NCBI GenBank assembly: GCA_964591455.1
Contig: CAZQDZ010000027.1
Span: forward strand, 3,165-67,164
Length of the DNA stretch: 64,000 bases
Direction of reading: 5' to 3'
DNA from: RFSX01 sp964591455
GTDB lineage: Bacteria; Bacteroidota; Bacteroidia; Chitinophagales; Saprospiraceae
The notes beneath the pieces were generated by a model. That model worked only from the letters and a program-made list of their open reading frames with translations. It did no database searches and was not told the origin of the DNA. How positions within the stretch are numbered: position 1 is the stretch's first letter; every line of letters starts with the position of its first letter. The position numbers and the translations under genes are program-made. Below, one piece after another: positions 8,490 to 16,767 of this stretch.

Positions 8490-8775
8490 CCCCGAGACAA
8501 GAAGGCATGGATACTGATTTCATCACCTCACAATATTATGTGTTGCTTTCAAACACAATTCAAAGATAATAACATTAATATCACGATTTAAACAATATCT
8601 AATGATGGATACATTTATTTGGATGTCGTTCAATTTTATTGTGTGTAATCAAAAATATATTTAATAATAAGATTTCAAAGTGTCCGTTTAGTGGATGTGA
8701 TTCAATTAAGCTATTCTAACCCCTTGTTTATCATTTTAATTAGCACCTATTTTGCCTTCTTAAATAATAGAATAC

Positions 8776-9780
8776 GTGTCAGTTAGGCTTTTAATATCTC
8801 TTTGTCTCTTAATGATAAGCTTCACTCTTTCCGCCCAACATATAAACGGAATAACAGCTGTAGCAACGCCAAGTCCTTTTCCGTCTGATCCATATCCTCG
8901 ACTTATGCAAACCAATGCCAATTGGATATGTCTGGTACCTTATGGATTCTGCAACTTGAATCAGACTAAAATATGGTACAACGTAGACAGACAATGGTGG
9001 GGAGAAAAGCCAGAAGGTGTCAAGGAGAATATCAGGCTTGCAAAAAAGAATGGCCTCAAAGTATTTATGAAGCCTCAGATATATGTGCCAGGATCTTGGC
9101 CTGGAGATATCAATTTCAAGACTGAAGCGGAATGGATTGCATGGGAAAATGCCTATAGAGATTTTATTATGAGCTACCTAGACATTGCCATAAGTAATGA
9201 TGTAGATATGTTTTGTGTAGGTACTGAATTCAAAACAAGTGAAAAAAAGAGACCTCACTTTTGGAAGCAGCTCATCAATGATATGAGATGCTTGTACGCA
9301 GGTGAGCTTACCTATTCGTCCAATTGGGACAGCTTCAAAGAGGTCCCATTTTGGGAGGACCTAGACTATATAGGTATCAGTTCTTACTTTCCTATGTCTA
9401 GTGATGCCACTCCTAAAGCCTCTACCCTGTCTAAGAAATGGAAATCCAATATATCTACCCTCAGAAAATTCTCTGACAAAAAAGGTAAAAAGATGCTTTT
9501 TACTGAGTATGGGTATTTGTCAGTCGATGGCTGTGCCGGCAAAACATGGGAATTGGAGAAAATAGTACACGACCTTCCTATTAATGAGGAAGCTCAAGCT
9601 ATTTCTTTCAATGAGTTATATAATGCCTTATGGAATGAAACATTTTGGGCAGGTGGATTTATATGGAAGTGGTTCCCTCATGGACAAGGTCACGAGGGAT
9701 ATGTAGATAGGGACTACACGCCTCAAGATAAGGAAGCAGAAAAGGTCATCTCCAGTTGGTTTGGCAAGGACCATCAATAA
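8776..9780 (+). CDS. GH113-like glycoside hydrolase (TIM-barrel, secreted)
   Basis: Predicted exported beta-mannanase-type glycosidase of 334 residues. The GTG start at 8776 gives a clean signal peptide (SVRLLISLCLLMISFTLSAQ). The pattern of WWGEKPEGVKENIRLAKKNG, MKPQIYVPGSWPG, DMFCVGTEF, YIGISSYFP and MLFTEYGY matches the GH113/glycoside-hydrolase-like TIM barrel. Candidate catalytic acids are E151 (in VGTEF, acid/base) and E244 (in FTEYGY, nucleophile). The family is known for beta-1,4-mannan cleavage; the actual substrate here is inference. It lies 36 bp upstream of panC in the same direction, but a metabolic link is not evident. Confidence 0.8.
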   Translation: MSVRLLISLCLLMISFTLSAQHINGITAVATPSPFPSDPYPRLMQTNANWICLVPYGFCNLNQTKIWYNVDRQWWGEKPEGVKENIRLAKKNGLKVFMKPQIYVPGSWPGDINFKTEAEWIAWENAYRDFIMSYLDIAISNDVDMFCVGTEFKTSEKKRPHFWKQLINDMRCLYAGELTYSSNWDSFKEVPFWEDLDYIGISSYFPMSSDATPKASTLSKKWKSNISTLRKFSDKKGKKMLFTEYGYLSVDGCAGKTWELEKIVHDLPINEEAQAISFNELYNALWNETFWAGGFIWKWFPHGQGHEGYVDRDYTPQDKEAEKVISSWFGKDHQ

Positions 9781-9816
9781 AATAATACTCTCCACTTATT
9801 TCATACAAACGATACT

Positions 9817-10671
9817 GTGAAAACATATAAGACAGTCAAAGGTCTTCAGCGTCGGTTGGCCTGGTATGTGGCTAAAAAAAAGCGCATCGGTTTTGTGCCA
9901 ACGATGGGGGCATTACACAAAGGTCATCTTTCATTGATACAAAAATCTACTAGTCAAAACGATATTACGGTCGTCAGCATCTTTGTTAATCCTACCCAGT
10001 TCAATGATAAATCAGACCTAACAAAGTACCCAAGAACAGTCATAGAAGATTCGAAACTTCTAAAGTCAGTCGGTTGCAGCTATCTTTTTCTGCCAGCAGA
10101 AAAACAAGTCTATCCACAAGGTGAATCAGACAGTATAGCATTAGACATAAGTGAACTGACTAAGTACATGGAGGGTCCTAATAGACCGGGTCATTTTGAA
10201 GGTGTGGTCCAAGTAGTACACAGACTACTAAGCATTGTCAATCCCAGCCACTTATATATGGGTCAAAAAGATTTTCAGCAGTTTACCATTATTGCTCATA
10301 TGCTCCACACATTAAAGATGAAAACCAAACTTGTCGTCTGTCCTATAAAAAGAGCGGATGATGGCCTGGCAATGAGTTCCCGAAATGTAAGACTCAAAAA
10401 GAAAATCAGAACAGAGGCCACTGTGCTTTTTGAGACTTTAAGTTATGTCAAGGTGAATCAAGATAAATACACACCAGCAATTCTCAAGAAAAAAGCGATA
10501 GCTAAGCTGTCAATCCCTCAGTTCAGACCTGAATATTTTGTAATAGCAGATGGTCATACCTTGAAACCAGTAAAGAAAATGGCTGACCATAAGTATGTGG
10601 TGGCCTGTACTGCGGTATGGGCTGGCAAGGTGCGACTGATAGATAATATGATTCTAAAAGAAGAAGGATGA
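9817..10671 (+). CDS. panC: pantothenate synthetase (pantoate--beta-alanine ligase)
   Basis: Joins pantoate and beta-alanine with ATP to form pantothenate, the coenzyme A precursor. 284 residues, the usual length. The nucleotidyl-transferase motif VPTMGALHKGHLSLI is at residues about 27-41, followed by FVNPTQFND, GPNRPGHFEGVV, YMGQKDFQQF and the C-terminal MSSRN (about 186-190, the KMSKS-equivalent). The start is GTG at 9817. panD follows 123 bp downstream, so both enzymes around beta-alanine are encoded together. Confidence 0.96.
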   Translation: MKTYKTVKGLQRRLAWYVAKKKRIGFVPTMGALHKGHLSLIQKSTSQNDITVVSIFVNPTQFNDKSDLTKYPRTVIEDSKLLKSVGCSYLFLPAEKQVYPQGESDSIALDISELTKYMEGPNRPGHFEGVVQVVHRLLSIVNPSHLYMGQKDFQQFTIIAHMLHTLKMKTKLVVCPIKRADDGLAMSSRNVRLKKKIRTEATVLFETLSYVKVNQDKYTPAILKKKAIAKLSIPQFRPEYFVIADGHTLKPVKKMADHKYVVACTAVWAGKVRLIDNMILKEEG

Positions 10672-10755
10672 TGGGGACAAGGGTGCATGGTTCACGGAGC
10701 TAGATGGGTGTATGGGAGGTTTGTTGGTTTCGGAATTAAGAGCGGGATAAAAAAA

Positions 10756-10789
10756 TTATGACTTCAGTTAGACCTTTTCTATAAATTTG
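10756..10789 (+). promoter_or_regulatory. panD promoter (TAAATTTG -7 box), near-leaderless start
   Basis: TAAATTTG at 10782-10789 is an exact TAnnTTTG box, with TTATG 21 bases upstream as a weak -33 element. Transcription normally begins about 5-8 bases after such a box, which falls on or next to the panD ATG at 10795. The transcript is therefore probably leaderless or nearly so. Confidence 0.5.
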
Positions 10790-10794
10790 CCGCT

Positions 10795-11142
10795 ATGTTA
10801 CTACAAATACATAAATCGAAAATACACAGGGCCACGATAACTCAGGCTAACCTCAATTATGTCGGTTCTATCACCATAGATGAGGAATTATTAGAAGCCG
10901 CTAATATCCTGGACGGAGAAAGAGTCCAAATCGTCAATAATAATAACGGCGAGAGATTGGAGACCTATGTGATTACTGGTGAAAGAGGCTCAGGTGTTAT
11001 TTGTCTGAATGGTGCTGCTGCTAGAAAATGCGCTGTGGGAGATATCGTTATCATTATATCTTACGGGTGGATGACTCCAGAAGAAGCCAAAGAATACAAA
11101 GCGGTTACGATTTTCCCCAATGAAAAAAACCTCTTGTCGTAA
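10795..11142 (+). CDS. panD: aspartate 1-decarboxylase precursor (pyruvoyl enzyme)
   Basis: Makes beta-alanine from L-aspartate for pantothenate synthesis. The 115-residue proenzyme cleaves itself at Gly24-Ser25 (NYVGSITID) to form the catalytic pyruvoyl group. Other family residues are KIHRATIT, GERGSGVICLNGAAARK and GDIVIIISYGWM. Length is typical. It follows panC but seems to have its own promoter directly before the ATG. The flippase-like gene follows 9 bp downstream. Confidence 0.97.
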   Translation: MLLQIHKSKIHRATITQANLNYVGSITIDEELLEAANILDGERVQIVNNNNGERLETYVITGERGSGVICLNGAAARKCAVGDIVIIISYGWMTPEEAKEYKAVTIFPNEKNLLS

Positions 11143-11151
11143 CAAAATAAG

Positions 11152-12201
11152 GTGAAATTCTCTCTAACCTCAATACTGAAATTTGTCATTTTCCTAGTAG
11201 TGGGGTTTATCATCCTTTATCTATTATTTAGAAATAATGAGGCAGCTTATCTAGAAGAATGTGCCTTGAAAGGGATTCCAACTGAAGATTGCTCTCTTCT
11301 ACGAAAGATAACAGATGACTTTAAGTCTGTCAGATTAATCTGGCTTGCTGTCATTCTTATCATATATATGCTGAGTAATTTCTTCAGAGCATTAAGATGG
11401 AATCAGATGTTAGAATCTGTAGGCTACAGACCAAGTGTCATAAATTCTCTAGGGGCTTTGATGATAGGCTATTTCACCAATCTGGCTTTTCCTAGAGTTG
11501 GTGAATTAATAAAGACAGGGGCCCTATCTAAGTATGAGGACATACCCTTTGAGACTACTGTAGGTACTGTTGTACTAGATAGAATATTGGATATCCTATG
11601 CCTACTGATAGTTATTGGATTAGCACTCATACTCTCGTACGATACATTCAGGGAATACTTTGTAGAAAATTTCGTGTCACCAAGTACTGGAACGATTACC
11701 ATTCTAGCTATACTAGCATTATTGGGCATGGTTGCTTTTATTGTTTTAATAAAAGTCATTAATCGTCAAGATTTAAAAAGTCCATTTTTGCTTAAAGTTC
11801 AGAAGTTATGGAAGGGCTTCTTTGAAGGAATTACCTCTTTAAGAAATGTCAAGAATCCGCTCTTACTGATAGCCTATACTATAGGAATATGGGTATGCTA
11901 TTATTTGATGACTTATCTGTGCTTTTTTGCCTTTCACCCTGTTGCTCACCTAAGTGCTGTAGCAGGTCTAGTGGTCTTTGTATTTGGGACATTAGGCATG
12001 GTGTTTCCATCACCTGGGGGAATGGGCAGTTATCATCTTCTGATTACACAATCTCTAATCATATATGGCATCAGTAGTGCAGATGCATTTTCTTTTTCCA
12101 ATATCATCTTCTTCACGATCAACATCTTTGGAAATATCGTTTTTGGAATACTATTCCTAATCATTTTGCCTTTGTATAATAAAAGCAAACTAAATGATTG
12201 A
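11152..12201 (+). CDS. lysylphosphatidylglycerol synthase TM-region/UPF0104 flippase-like membrane protein
   Basis: Inner-membrane protein of 349 residues with about eight hydrophobic segments, starting with GTG at 11152. It belongs to the UPF0104 / LPG_synthase_TM family: FFRALRWNQML, the GYFTNLAFPRVGELIKTG segment, and the C-terminal PSPGGMGSYH motif. In MprF this domain flips lysyl-phosphatidylglycerol; stand-alone members are of uncertain substrate. It sits between panD and rfaE2 and overlaps rfaE2 by 8 bp, so translation of the two is probably coupled. A role in envelope lipid or glycan transport is inference. Confidence 0.85.
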   Translation: MKFSLTSILKFVIFLVVGFIILYLLFRNNEAAYLEECALKGIPTEDCSLLRKITDDFKSVRLIWLAVILIIYMLSNFFRALRWNQMLESVGYRPSVINSLGALMIGYFTNLAFPRVGELIKTGALSKYEDIPFETTVGTVVLDRILDILCLLIVIGLALILSYDTFREYFVENFVSPSTGTITILAILALLGMVAFIVLIKVINRQDLKSPFLLKVQKLWKGFFEGITSLRNVKNPLLLIAYTIGIWVCYYLMTYLCFFAFHPVAHLSAVAGLVVFVFGTLGMVFPSPGGMGSYHLLITQSLIIYGISSADAFSFSNIIFFTINIFGNIVFGILFLIILPLYNKSKLND

Positions 12202-12670
12202 AAAGATACTCAATCAAGAACGCCTGTCGGCATGGCTGAAGAAGCACAGAACTGAAGCAGACAAACTAGTATTTACCAATGGATGCTTTGATGTCATACA
12301 TGCAGGTCACGTTAGCTGTTTAGCTGCTGCGAAAGCATGCGGGACCTTGCTAATCGTCGCGGTGAATGATGATGCTTCTGTCCAAAGACTCAAAGGCAAT
12401 AATCGACCTATCAATATCTTAGAAGATAGAATGACTGTCCTTAGTGCAATGATGGATGTAGATGCAGTTGTTTCATTTTCCGAGGATACGCCACTATCTT
12501 TAATCAAGACACTCATGCCTGATGTACTTGTCAAAGGAGGAGATTACACTATAAATGAGATTGTCGGAGCATCAGAAGTAAAGGCTCATGGCGGACAGGT
12601 GGTTATAGTCCCTACTAAAGAAGGATATTCCTCTACAAACATCATAGAAAAAATCTCAAATCAATCTTAG
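12194..12670 (+). CDS. rfaE2: D-glycero-beta-D-manno-heptose 1-phosphate adenylyltransferase
   Basis: Cytidylyltransferase-fold enzyme that makes ADP-heptose from heptose-1-phosphate and ATP, used in LPS core or surface glycans. 158 residues correspond to the C-terminal half of E. coli HldE; the kinase half is separate, as is common in Bacteroidota. FTNGCFDVIHAGHV (residues about 27-40) holds the HxGH nucleotide-binding motif, then VAVNDDASVQRLKG, RPINILEDR and VKGGDYT complete the family pattern; the ISSTxxI-type motif appears as YSSTNIIEKI. The start overlaps the flippase-like gene by 8 bp, and the NIF3-family gene follows after 2 bp. Confidence 0.93.
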   Translation: MIEKILNQERLSAWLKKHRTEADKLVFTNGCFDVIHAGHVSCLAAAKACGTLLIVAVNDDASVQRLKGNNRPINILEDRMTVLSAMMDVDAVVSFSEDTPLSLIKTLMPDVLVKGGDYTINEIVGASEVKAHGGQVVIVPTKEGYSSTNIIEKISNQS

Positions 12671-12672
12671 AT

Positions 12673-13473
12673 ATGTCTGAAATCAATGTGCAAGCAGTCG
12701 CTGATTATCTACATAGAATAGCTCCCAATGCTTACCAGGAAGCGTATGATAATAGTGGTCTGTTAGTGGGTTCGTATTCAGACAGTGTCAGAGGGATTCT
12801 GGTAAGTTTGGATGTAACCGAATCTGTAATATCAGAAGCAGTGAAAATGGGTTGTAATCTGATTGTCAGCCATCATCCGATTATATTCTCTGGTCTTAAA
12901 AGACTAACGGATCAGAATTATATCCAGCGATGTGTAAAGATGGCCATCAAACATGATGTAAACCTTTTTGCCATTCATACTAACCTTGATAATGTCTATG
13001 ACCATGGAGTCAATACCAACATTGCAAAAATATTAGGTCTAAGCGACATAAAGATTCTAAGAGTAAAGCCTGAGCTTGGCGAAGAGAAAGTGGGGTCTGG
13101 GATTATAGGAAAAATAGCCTCTATGGAGGAGCATGCCTTCTTAGAATATCTCAAAACTAAGATGGCTGTAAGTTGTGTGAAACATACTGCTTTACTAGGC
13201 CAGCCAATAGAGACTGTGGCAGTTTGTGGCGGGTCAGGCAGATTCTTACTTGAGGATGCGAAAGCCTTAGGAGCAGACATATTTATCTCATCAGATTTCA
13301 AATATCATGAGTTCTTCGATGCAGATGGACAAATAGTGATTGCAGACATCGGACATTACGAAAGCGAACATCATACAACAAAAATGCTTCAAGTGCTTTT
13401 GAATACAAAATTTAGTACTTTTGCAGCCCATTGCACAAAAGTGAACACGAATCCCGTTAATTACTTTGTGTAA
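12673..13473 (+). CDS. NIF3-like dinuclear metal-centre protein
   Basis: NIF3/YbgI family protein of 266 residues. Metal ligands are visible in VSHHPIIF (H67, H68), HTNLDNV (H102, D106) and the C-terminal GHYESEH. The form is short, without the roughly 100-residue insertion found in many relatives. YbgI-type proteins have been proposed to act as GTP cyclohydrolase 1 type 2, but biochemical support is thin, so function stays open. It starts 2 bp after rfaE2 and is followed 29 bp later by the coiled-coil zinc-ribbon gene, a common pairing in Bacteria. Confidence 0.92.
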   Translation: MSEINVQAVADYLHRIAPNAYQEAYDNSGLLVGSYSDSVRGILVSLDVTESVISEAVKMGCNLIVSHHPIIFSGLKRLTDQNYIQRCVKMAIKHDVNLFAIHTNLDNVYDHGVNTNIAKILGLSDIKILRVKPELGEEKVGSGIIGKIASMEEHAFLEYLKTKMAVSCVKHTALLGQPIETVAVCGGSGRFLLEDAKALGADIFISSDFKYHEFFDADGQIVIADIGHYESEHHTTKMLQVLLNTKFSTFAAHCTKVNTNPVNYFV

Positions 13474-13502
13474 TTCTATTCATAGGACTCAAATTAAGAG
13501 AA

Positions 13503-14273
13503 ATGGCAAAAAAGAAAGTGACATCCACAACAGTAGAGGAAAAACTGACAGACCTGTTTCAATTACAGACAATCGATTCTAAAATCGATTCGGTAAAACT
13601 ACTTAAAGGTGCATTACCTATAGAGGTCAGTGATTTAGAAGATGAAATTTTAGGATTTGATACTCGGATTAAAAAACTTAGTAATCAGATTTCTGACATA
13701 GATGATAGGATTGCTAAGCACAATGAAAACATCAAAACTGCAGAGACGTTAAGTGAGAGATATACTAAGCAACTAGACGATGTAAAAAATAATAGAGAAT
13801 TCGAAGCTTTGCAAAAGGAGATAGAGCTGCAAGGTCTTGAAATCCAACTATCTCAGAAAAGAATACGTGAAGCCACAGGAGAAAAAGAGGGCAAGCAGGA
13901 GGTGATGGAAAGCACAACTTCGGCTATGGAAGAAAAAAATTCTGATCTAACGGAAAAGAAAGAGGAGCTCCAAAAAATTATAGAGAAGACCGAAAAGGAG
14001 GAAAAAACACTACAGAATAAATCAGAAAAGCAGAGAAACAAGATAGATGACAGATTGCTTAAAGCTTATGATAAGGCAAGAGCTGCTTATAGAAATGGGC
14101 TCGCAGTCGTAACCCATAGAAGAGGATCTTGTGGTGGCTGTTTCAATAGAATCCCACCTCAATTGCAGATTGAAATAGGCATGAGAAAGGAACTTTTGGC
14201 ATGTGAGCACTGTGGCCGAGTTCTAGTGGATCATTCTATAGCAGGTATAGAAGAAGAAGTAGCAGCAAAATAG
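13503..14273 (+). CDS. coiled-coil protein with C4-type zinc ribbon
   Basis: 256-residue cytoplasmic protein. Residues about 30-190 are strongly helical and charged, consistent with a long antiparallel coiled coil (e.g. DVKNNREFEALQKEIE). The C-terminal zinc ribbon has CGGC near residue 209 and CEHCGRVLVD near 236, giving four Cys ligands. This architecture (zf-RING_7/CT398-like family, COG1579) is known for conservation next to NIF3 genes; proposed links are to nucleic-acid or secretion/flagellar functions, none settled. A terminator follows 27 bp after the stop codon. Confidence 0.88.
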   Translation: MAKKKVTSTTVEEKLTDLFQLQTIDSKIDSVKLLKGALPIEVSDLEDEILGFDTRIKKLSNQISDIDDRIAKHNENIKTAETLSERYTKQLDDVKNNREFEALQKEIELQGLEIQLSQKRIREATGEKEGKQEVMESTTSAMEEKNSDLTEKKEELQKIIEKTEKEEKTLQNKSEKQRNKIDDRLLKAYDKARAAYRNGLAVVTHRRGSCGGCFNRIPPQLQIEIGMRKELLACEHCGRVLVDHSIAGIEEEVAAK

Positions 14274-14299
14274 CATTCTTTTGAAAGAAAATAAATTTG

Positions 14300-14329
14300 A
14301 AGCTCAGGTGTAACATCTGGGCTTTTTTT
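14300..14329 (+). terminator. Rho-independent terminator after the zinc-ribbon gene
   Basis: AGCTCAG pairs with CTGGGCT (one T-G pair) around an eight- to nine-base loop, followed by seven T. It closes the panD-to-zinc-ribbon gene run. Confidence 0.8.
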
Positions 14330-14366
14330 ATGCCCCTTAACCTGATAATATCTCATCAAAACTTTC

Positions 14367-14398
14367 TTGACTGCCTTGTCATATACAGTCTATCTTTG
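14367..14398 (+). promoter_or_regulatory. promoter of the TPR-protein gene
   Basis: TTG, 21 bases, then TATCTTTG: a full Bacteroidota -33/-7 pair. The -7 box ends 11 bp before the ATG at 14410, so the 5' leader would be only a few bases long. Confidence 0.6.
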
Positions 14399-14409
14399 CC
14401 TTCATTCTT

Positions 14410-15918
14410 ATGAGGAAGCATCTTGAATACATAGCGACAATTATACTGCTGTACACTACTGGCTACACCAGTGCCCAATCCTCTGCCTACTTCCAATATG
14501 ATTCAGATGCTAGACAGATATACGAAGATATTCTTAATCTACGATTAGAGACTGCAAATCAAAAGCTTGAAATATTAATAAATGGAGATACAGACAACCT
14601 AGCTTATCTCCATTTAGATAGTTACAAGAACTTTTTTCACTTATTTATAACGGAAGATGAACGTCTGCTAAAAGCCTCACAAAAACAGCAAGAAAAATAC
14701 CGCAAGCGCCTCAGAAAAGAGCTGGATGACAACAATCCATACAAGCGATTTGCAGAGGCAGAAATGCTCTTACACTCTGCCATTATTCGTTCCAAATTTA
14801 ACCAGTTGCTAAGGTCAGGAAGAGAGTTACTGAAGGCTTACGAATTACTGAAGGAAAATGATAAGTTATTCCCAGATTTTATCTACAACAAAAAAAGCCT
14901 AAGTGTCATTCATTCTCTAGCTGAAACGGTATCCTTACCCGGAATGATAAAAAATCTTTTTGGCATAGAAGGGTCTATAGAACAAGGCCTTAAAGAAATA
15001 GAATCCATTATAGAATACTCCCACTTACACGAAGACTTCATCTTTGCTGAAGAGGCAGATGCTATCTATTTGTATATATTAATGTATCAGGCAAATCTTC
15101 CTCAAAAAGCGATTAACTACATACCTCAGTCAAGGCTTAATCCCAAAGCCAGCCCTATGGCCACCTTCCTTGTGTCAAAGATGTATCAGCGTAGTGGCGA
15201 AAATGATAAAGCCCTAAATGTCTTGACTCAGCGACCAGCATCTCTTGATCAGATGGCATTTCATTACTTGGACTTGATGGAAGGGACCTGCAGGATGAGG
15301 CAGTTAGATTCATCATGTACTAAATACCTCGAAAATTATATCTCTCAATTCAAAGGGCGGCATTTTATCAAAGAAGCCTATCAGAAATTAGCATGGGCAG
15401 AACTAATATTCCACGATAACTTACTGGGTTATAAGTACTATCTCAGCCAAGCAAAAGCGCAGGGTCATGACCTTGTGGACGATGACAAGCAAGCCCTAAG
15501 AGAAAGTCAAAGTTTGATTATTCCGGATCCTGTGTTACTTAAAGCCAGACTATTATCAGATGGTGGATATTATGAAAAAGCCTATAGCTTATTAGCGCAG
15601 AAGGCTTATCTCTATACAGACCAGAGTCACAAGACGCTTGAATTTCAATATAGGATGGGTCGCATCAGTCATGCGCTGAAAAATTATCCCGATGCGCTTT
15701 CTTATTATGAATCCACAATTGTCCAAGGAAGAGAGTTACCGTACTACTATGCCTGTAATGCTGCCCTGCAAGCTGGCATAATACAAGAGTCTCTTGGAAA
15801 ATATGATGATGCCTCCTATTACTTTAAGCAATGTCTTGATATAAAGCCAGAAGAATACCAATCCAGCTTGCATCAAAAAGCGAAGACAGCTATACTTAGA
15901 ATTTCTAGCTTAAAGTAA
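14410..15918 (+). CDS. secreted/periplasmic TPR-repeat protein
   Basis: 502-residue protein with an N-terminal signal (RKHLEYIATIILLYTTGYTSAQ). The rest is almost entirely helical. TPR-like units are clearest in the C-terminal third: GRISHALKNYPDALSYYEST and LGKYDDASYYFKQCLDIKPE. Such proteins are scaffolds in the Bacteroidota periplasm; no partner can be named. It has its own promoter just upstream and a candidate terminator about 220 bp downstream. Confidence 0.75.
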   Translation: MRKHLEYIATIILLYTTGYTSAQSSAYFQYDSDARQIYEDILNLRLETANQKLEILINGDTDNLAYLHLDSYKNFFHLFITEDERLLKASQKQQEKYRKRLRKELDDNNPYKRFAEAEMLLHSAIIRSKFNQLLRSGRELLKAYELLKENDKLFPDFIYNKKSLSVIHSLAETVSLPGMIKNLFGIEGSIEQGLKEIESIIEYSHLHEDFIFAEEADAIYLYILMYQANLPQKAINYIPQSRLNPKASPMATFLVSKMYQRSGENDKALNVLTQRPASLDQMAFHYLDLMEGTCRMRQLDSSCTKYLENYISQFKGRHFIKEAYQKLAWAELIFHDNLLGYKYYLSQAKAQGHDLVDDDKQALRESQSLIIPDPVLLKARLLSDGGYYEKAYSLLAQKAYLYTDQSHKTLEFQYRMGRISHALKNYPDALSYYESTIVQGRELPYYYACNAALQAGIIQESLGKYDDASYYFKQCLDIKPEEYQSSLHQKAKTAILRISSLK

Positions 15919-16139
15919 AAAGGAAAATTTGTAATGGGAGATATGCAGAGTTCTTGCAAGAAATCAACTCTAAACTAGCAACTTCGGCGCATTCAACTTC
16001 AGTAAATAGTATAATTGGGACTTAAATTGGCTATACAACAGTTATATAGTACCTGAATAGTTATATTTTAAAGAAACTTTGTAGGACTAAAGTGCCCCAT
16101 TTGGCTTTTGCCATCTGCTGCACTATAAAATTTTAACAT

Positions 16140-16167
16140 AGCCTAGACTCGTTCTAGGCTTTTTTTA
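16140..16167 (+). terminator. Rho-independent terminator (plus strand)
   Basis: Perfect 8 bp stem AGCCTAGA/TCTAGGCT with a five-base loop and seven T. It lies 221 bp after the TPR gene. Confidence 0.85.
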
Positions 16168-16232
16168 TGCCCTTAAGTCAAATCTTGTCAACAATGGATA
16201 TTCACCCTGAATATCAATGACTTAGGGGCATT

Positions 16233-16269
16233 AAAAAAGGACGTAAAAGAGATATTCTCTGATACGTCC
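16233..16269 (-). terminator. terminator of tRNA-Asn
   Basis: On the minus strand GGACGTA pairs with TACGTCC, with further internal pairing (AGAGA/TCTCT), followed by six T. It begins 7 bp after the tRNA 3' end. Confidence 0.8.
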
Positions 16270-16276
16270 TCTAGAG

Positions 16277-16350
16277 CGCTTCTTCAAGGACTTGAACCTT
16301 GGACCCTCTGATTAACAGTCAGATGCTCTAACCAGCTGAGCTAAAGAAGC
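16277..16350 (-). tRNA. tRNA-Asn (anticodon GTT)
   Basis: Canonical cloverleaf on the minus strand: acceptor GCTTCTT/AAGAAGC, D-arm GCTCAGCTGGTTAGAGC, anticodon arm TCTGA-CTGTTAA-TCAGA with GTT at plus positions 16314-16316, and T-arm CAAGG-TTCAAGT-CCTTG. The discriminator base is G, as expected for Asn. CCA is not encoded. It is a single-gene unit with a promoter and a terminator. Confidence 0.96.
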
Positions 16351-16367
16351 GTGCTTTATAGCGCATG

Positions 16368-16398
16368 CAAAAATATACCGAGTTTCTTAATCGTGCAA
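16368..16398 (-). promoter_or_regulatory. promoter of tRNA-Asn
   Basis: On the minus strand TTG is followed after 20 bases by TATTTTTG (TAnnTTTG). The -7 box ends 17 bp before the mature tRNA 5' end, leaving a short leader for RNase P to remove. Confidence 0.7.
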
Positions 16399-16603
16399 TG
16401 ATTTTATAACTAAAATTAAAAACTATTCATATACATATATCCATTATGTGTAATCCCCTATCTATAAGCTGAAATAATAGCGGTGTGCTAACATTTGGCA
16501 TAGCAGCACTTTGGAAGTAAGATTACTTGTGCAAGGACCGTGCCTGATTTAAATTGCAATAATGAATTAGAAAAAAGACGAATTTCTCAATATTAAGGGT
16601 GTT

Positions 16604-16642
16604 AATGATACGACCTCTGGAAACGTTCAGAGTCGTATCATT
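16604..16642. other. strong intergenic hairpin
   Basis: AATGATACGA pairs perfectly with TCGTATCATT, extended inside by CTCTG/CAGAG with one bulged C; the loop is about eight bases. No T-run follows on the plus strand, so it is not a standard terminator. It lies in the leader region 126 bp before the start codon of the downstream secreted protein and could be a regulatory or transcript-stabilising structure. Confidence 0.5.
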
Positions 16643-16767
16643 CTTAATTAATCATGAGCAGTTGGTGCCAATTTATCCTGCGGATCGCTTACATTAGAAG
16701 TATAGACAACATAATCAAGTAACTTCTTTTGCTGCTAAGGCTAAAATCATTCAACCAACTATCAACT

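Larger units (their letters stand above)
8222..8775. other. intergenic region holding a tRNA-like pseudogene and terminator
   Basis: No convincing protein gene. The left part contains the terminator hairpin and the degenerate tRNA-Gln-like sequence listed separately. A 61-codon open frame across it is an artefact of the tRNA-like sequence. From about 8570 to 8775 the DNA is AT-rich with no clear gene; it probably holds the promoter of the GH113-like gene, but no exact TAnnTTTG box was found. Confidence 0.6.
15919..16276. other. intergenic region between TPR gene and tRNA-Asn
   Basis: No protein gene seen. It ends in two strong terminators, one facing right (16140-16167) and one facing left (16233-16269). 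The roughly 220 bp between the TPR stop codon and the first terminator is either a long 3' untranslated region or a small RNA; no family was recognised. Confidence 0.5.
16351..16767. other. intergenic region with tRNA promoter and a long hairpin
   Basis: Holds the minus-strand promoter of tRNA-Asn on its left and, on its right, the leader of the large secreted protein gene. A long hairpin at 16604-16642 is listed separately. No coding sequence is convincing; the open frame of the secreted protein extends to a TTG at 16729 but is not needed. Confidence 0.5.

Noticed and set aside
8384..8569. 61-codon open frame on the plus strand
   Set aside because: It reads antisense across the tRNA-like sequence and its terminator; no homology-like features.
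16729..16767. TTG-initiated extension of the large secreted protein
   Set aside because: It would place 13 residues before a typical signal peptide; ATG 16768 fits better.
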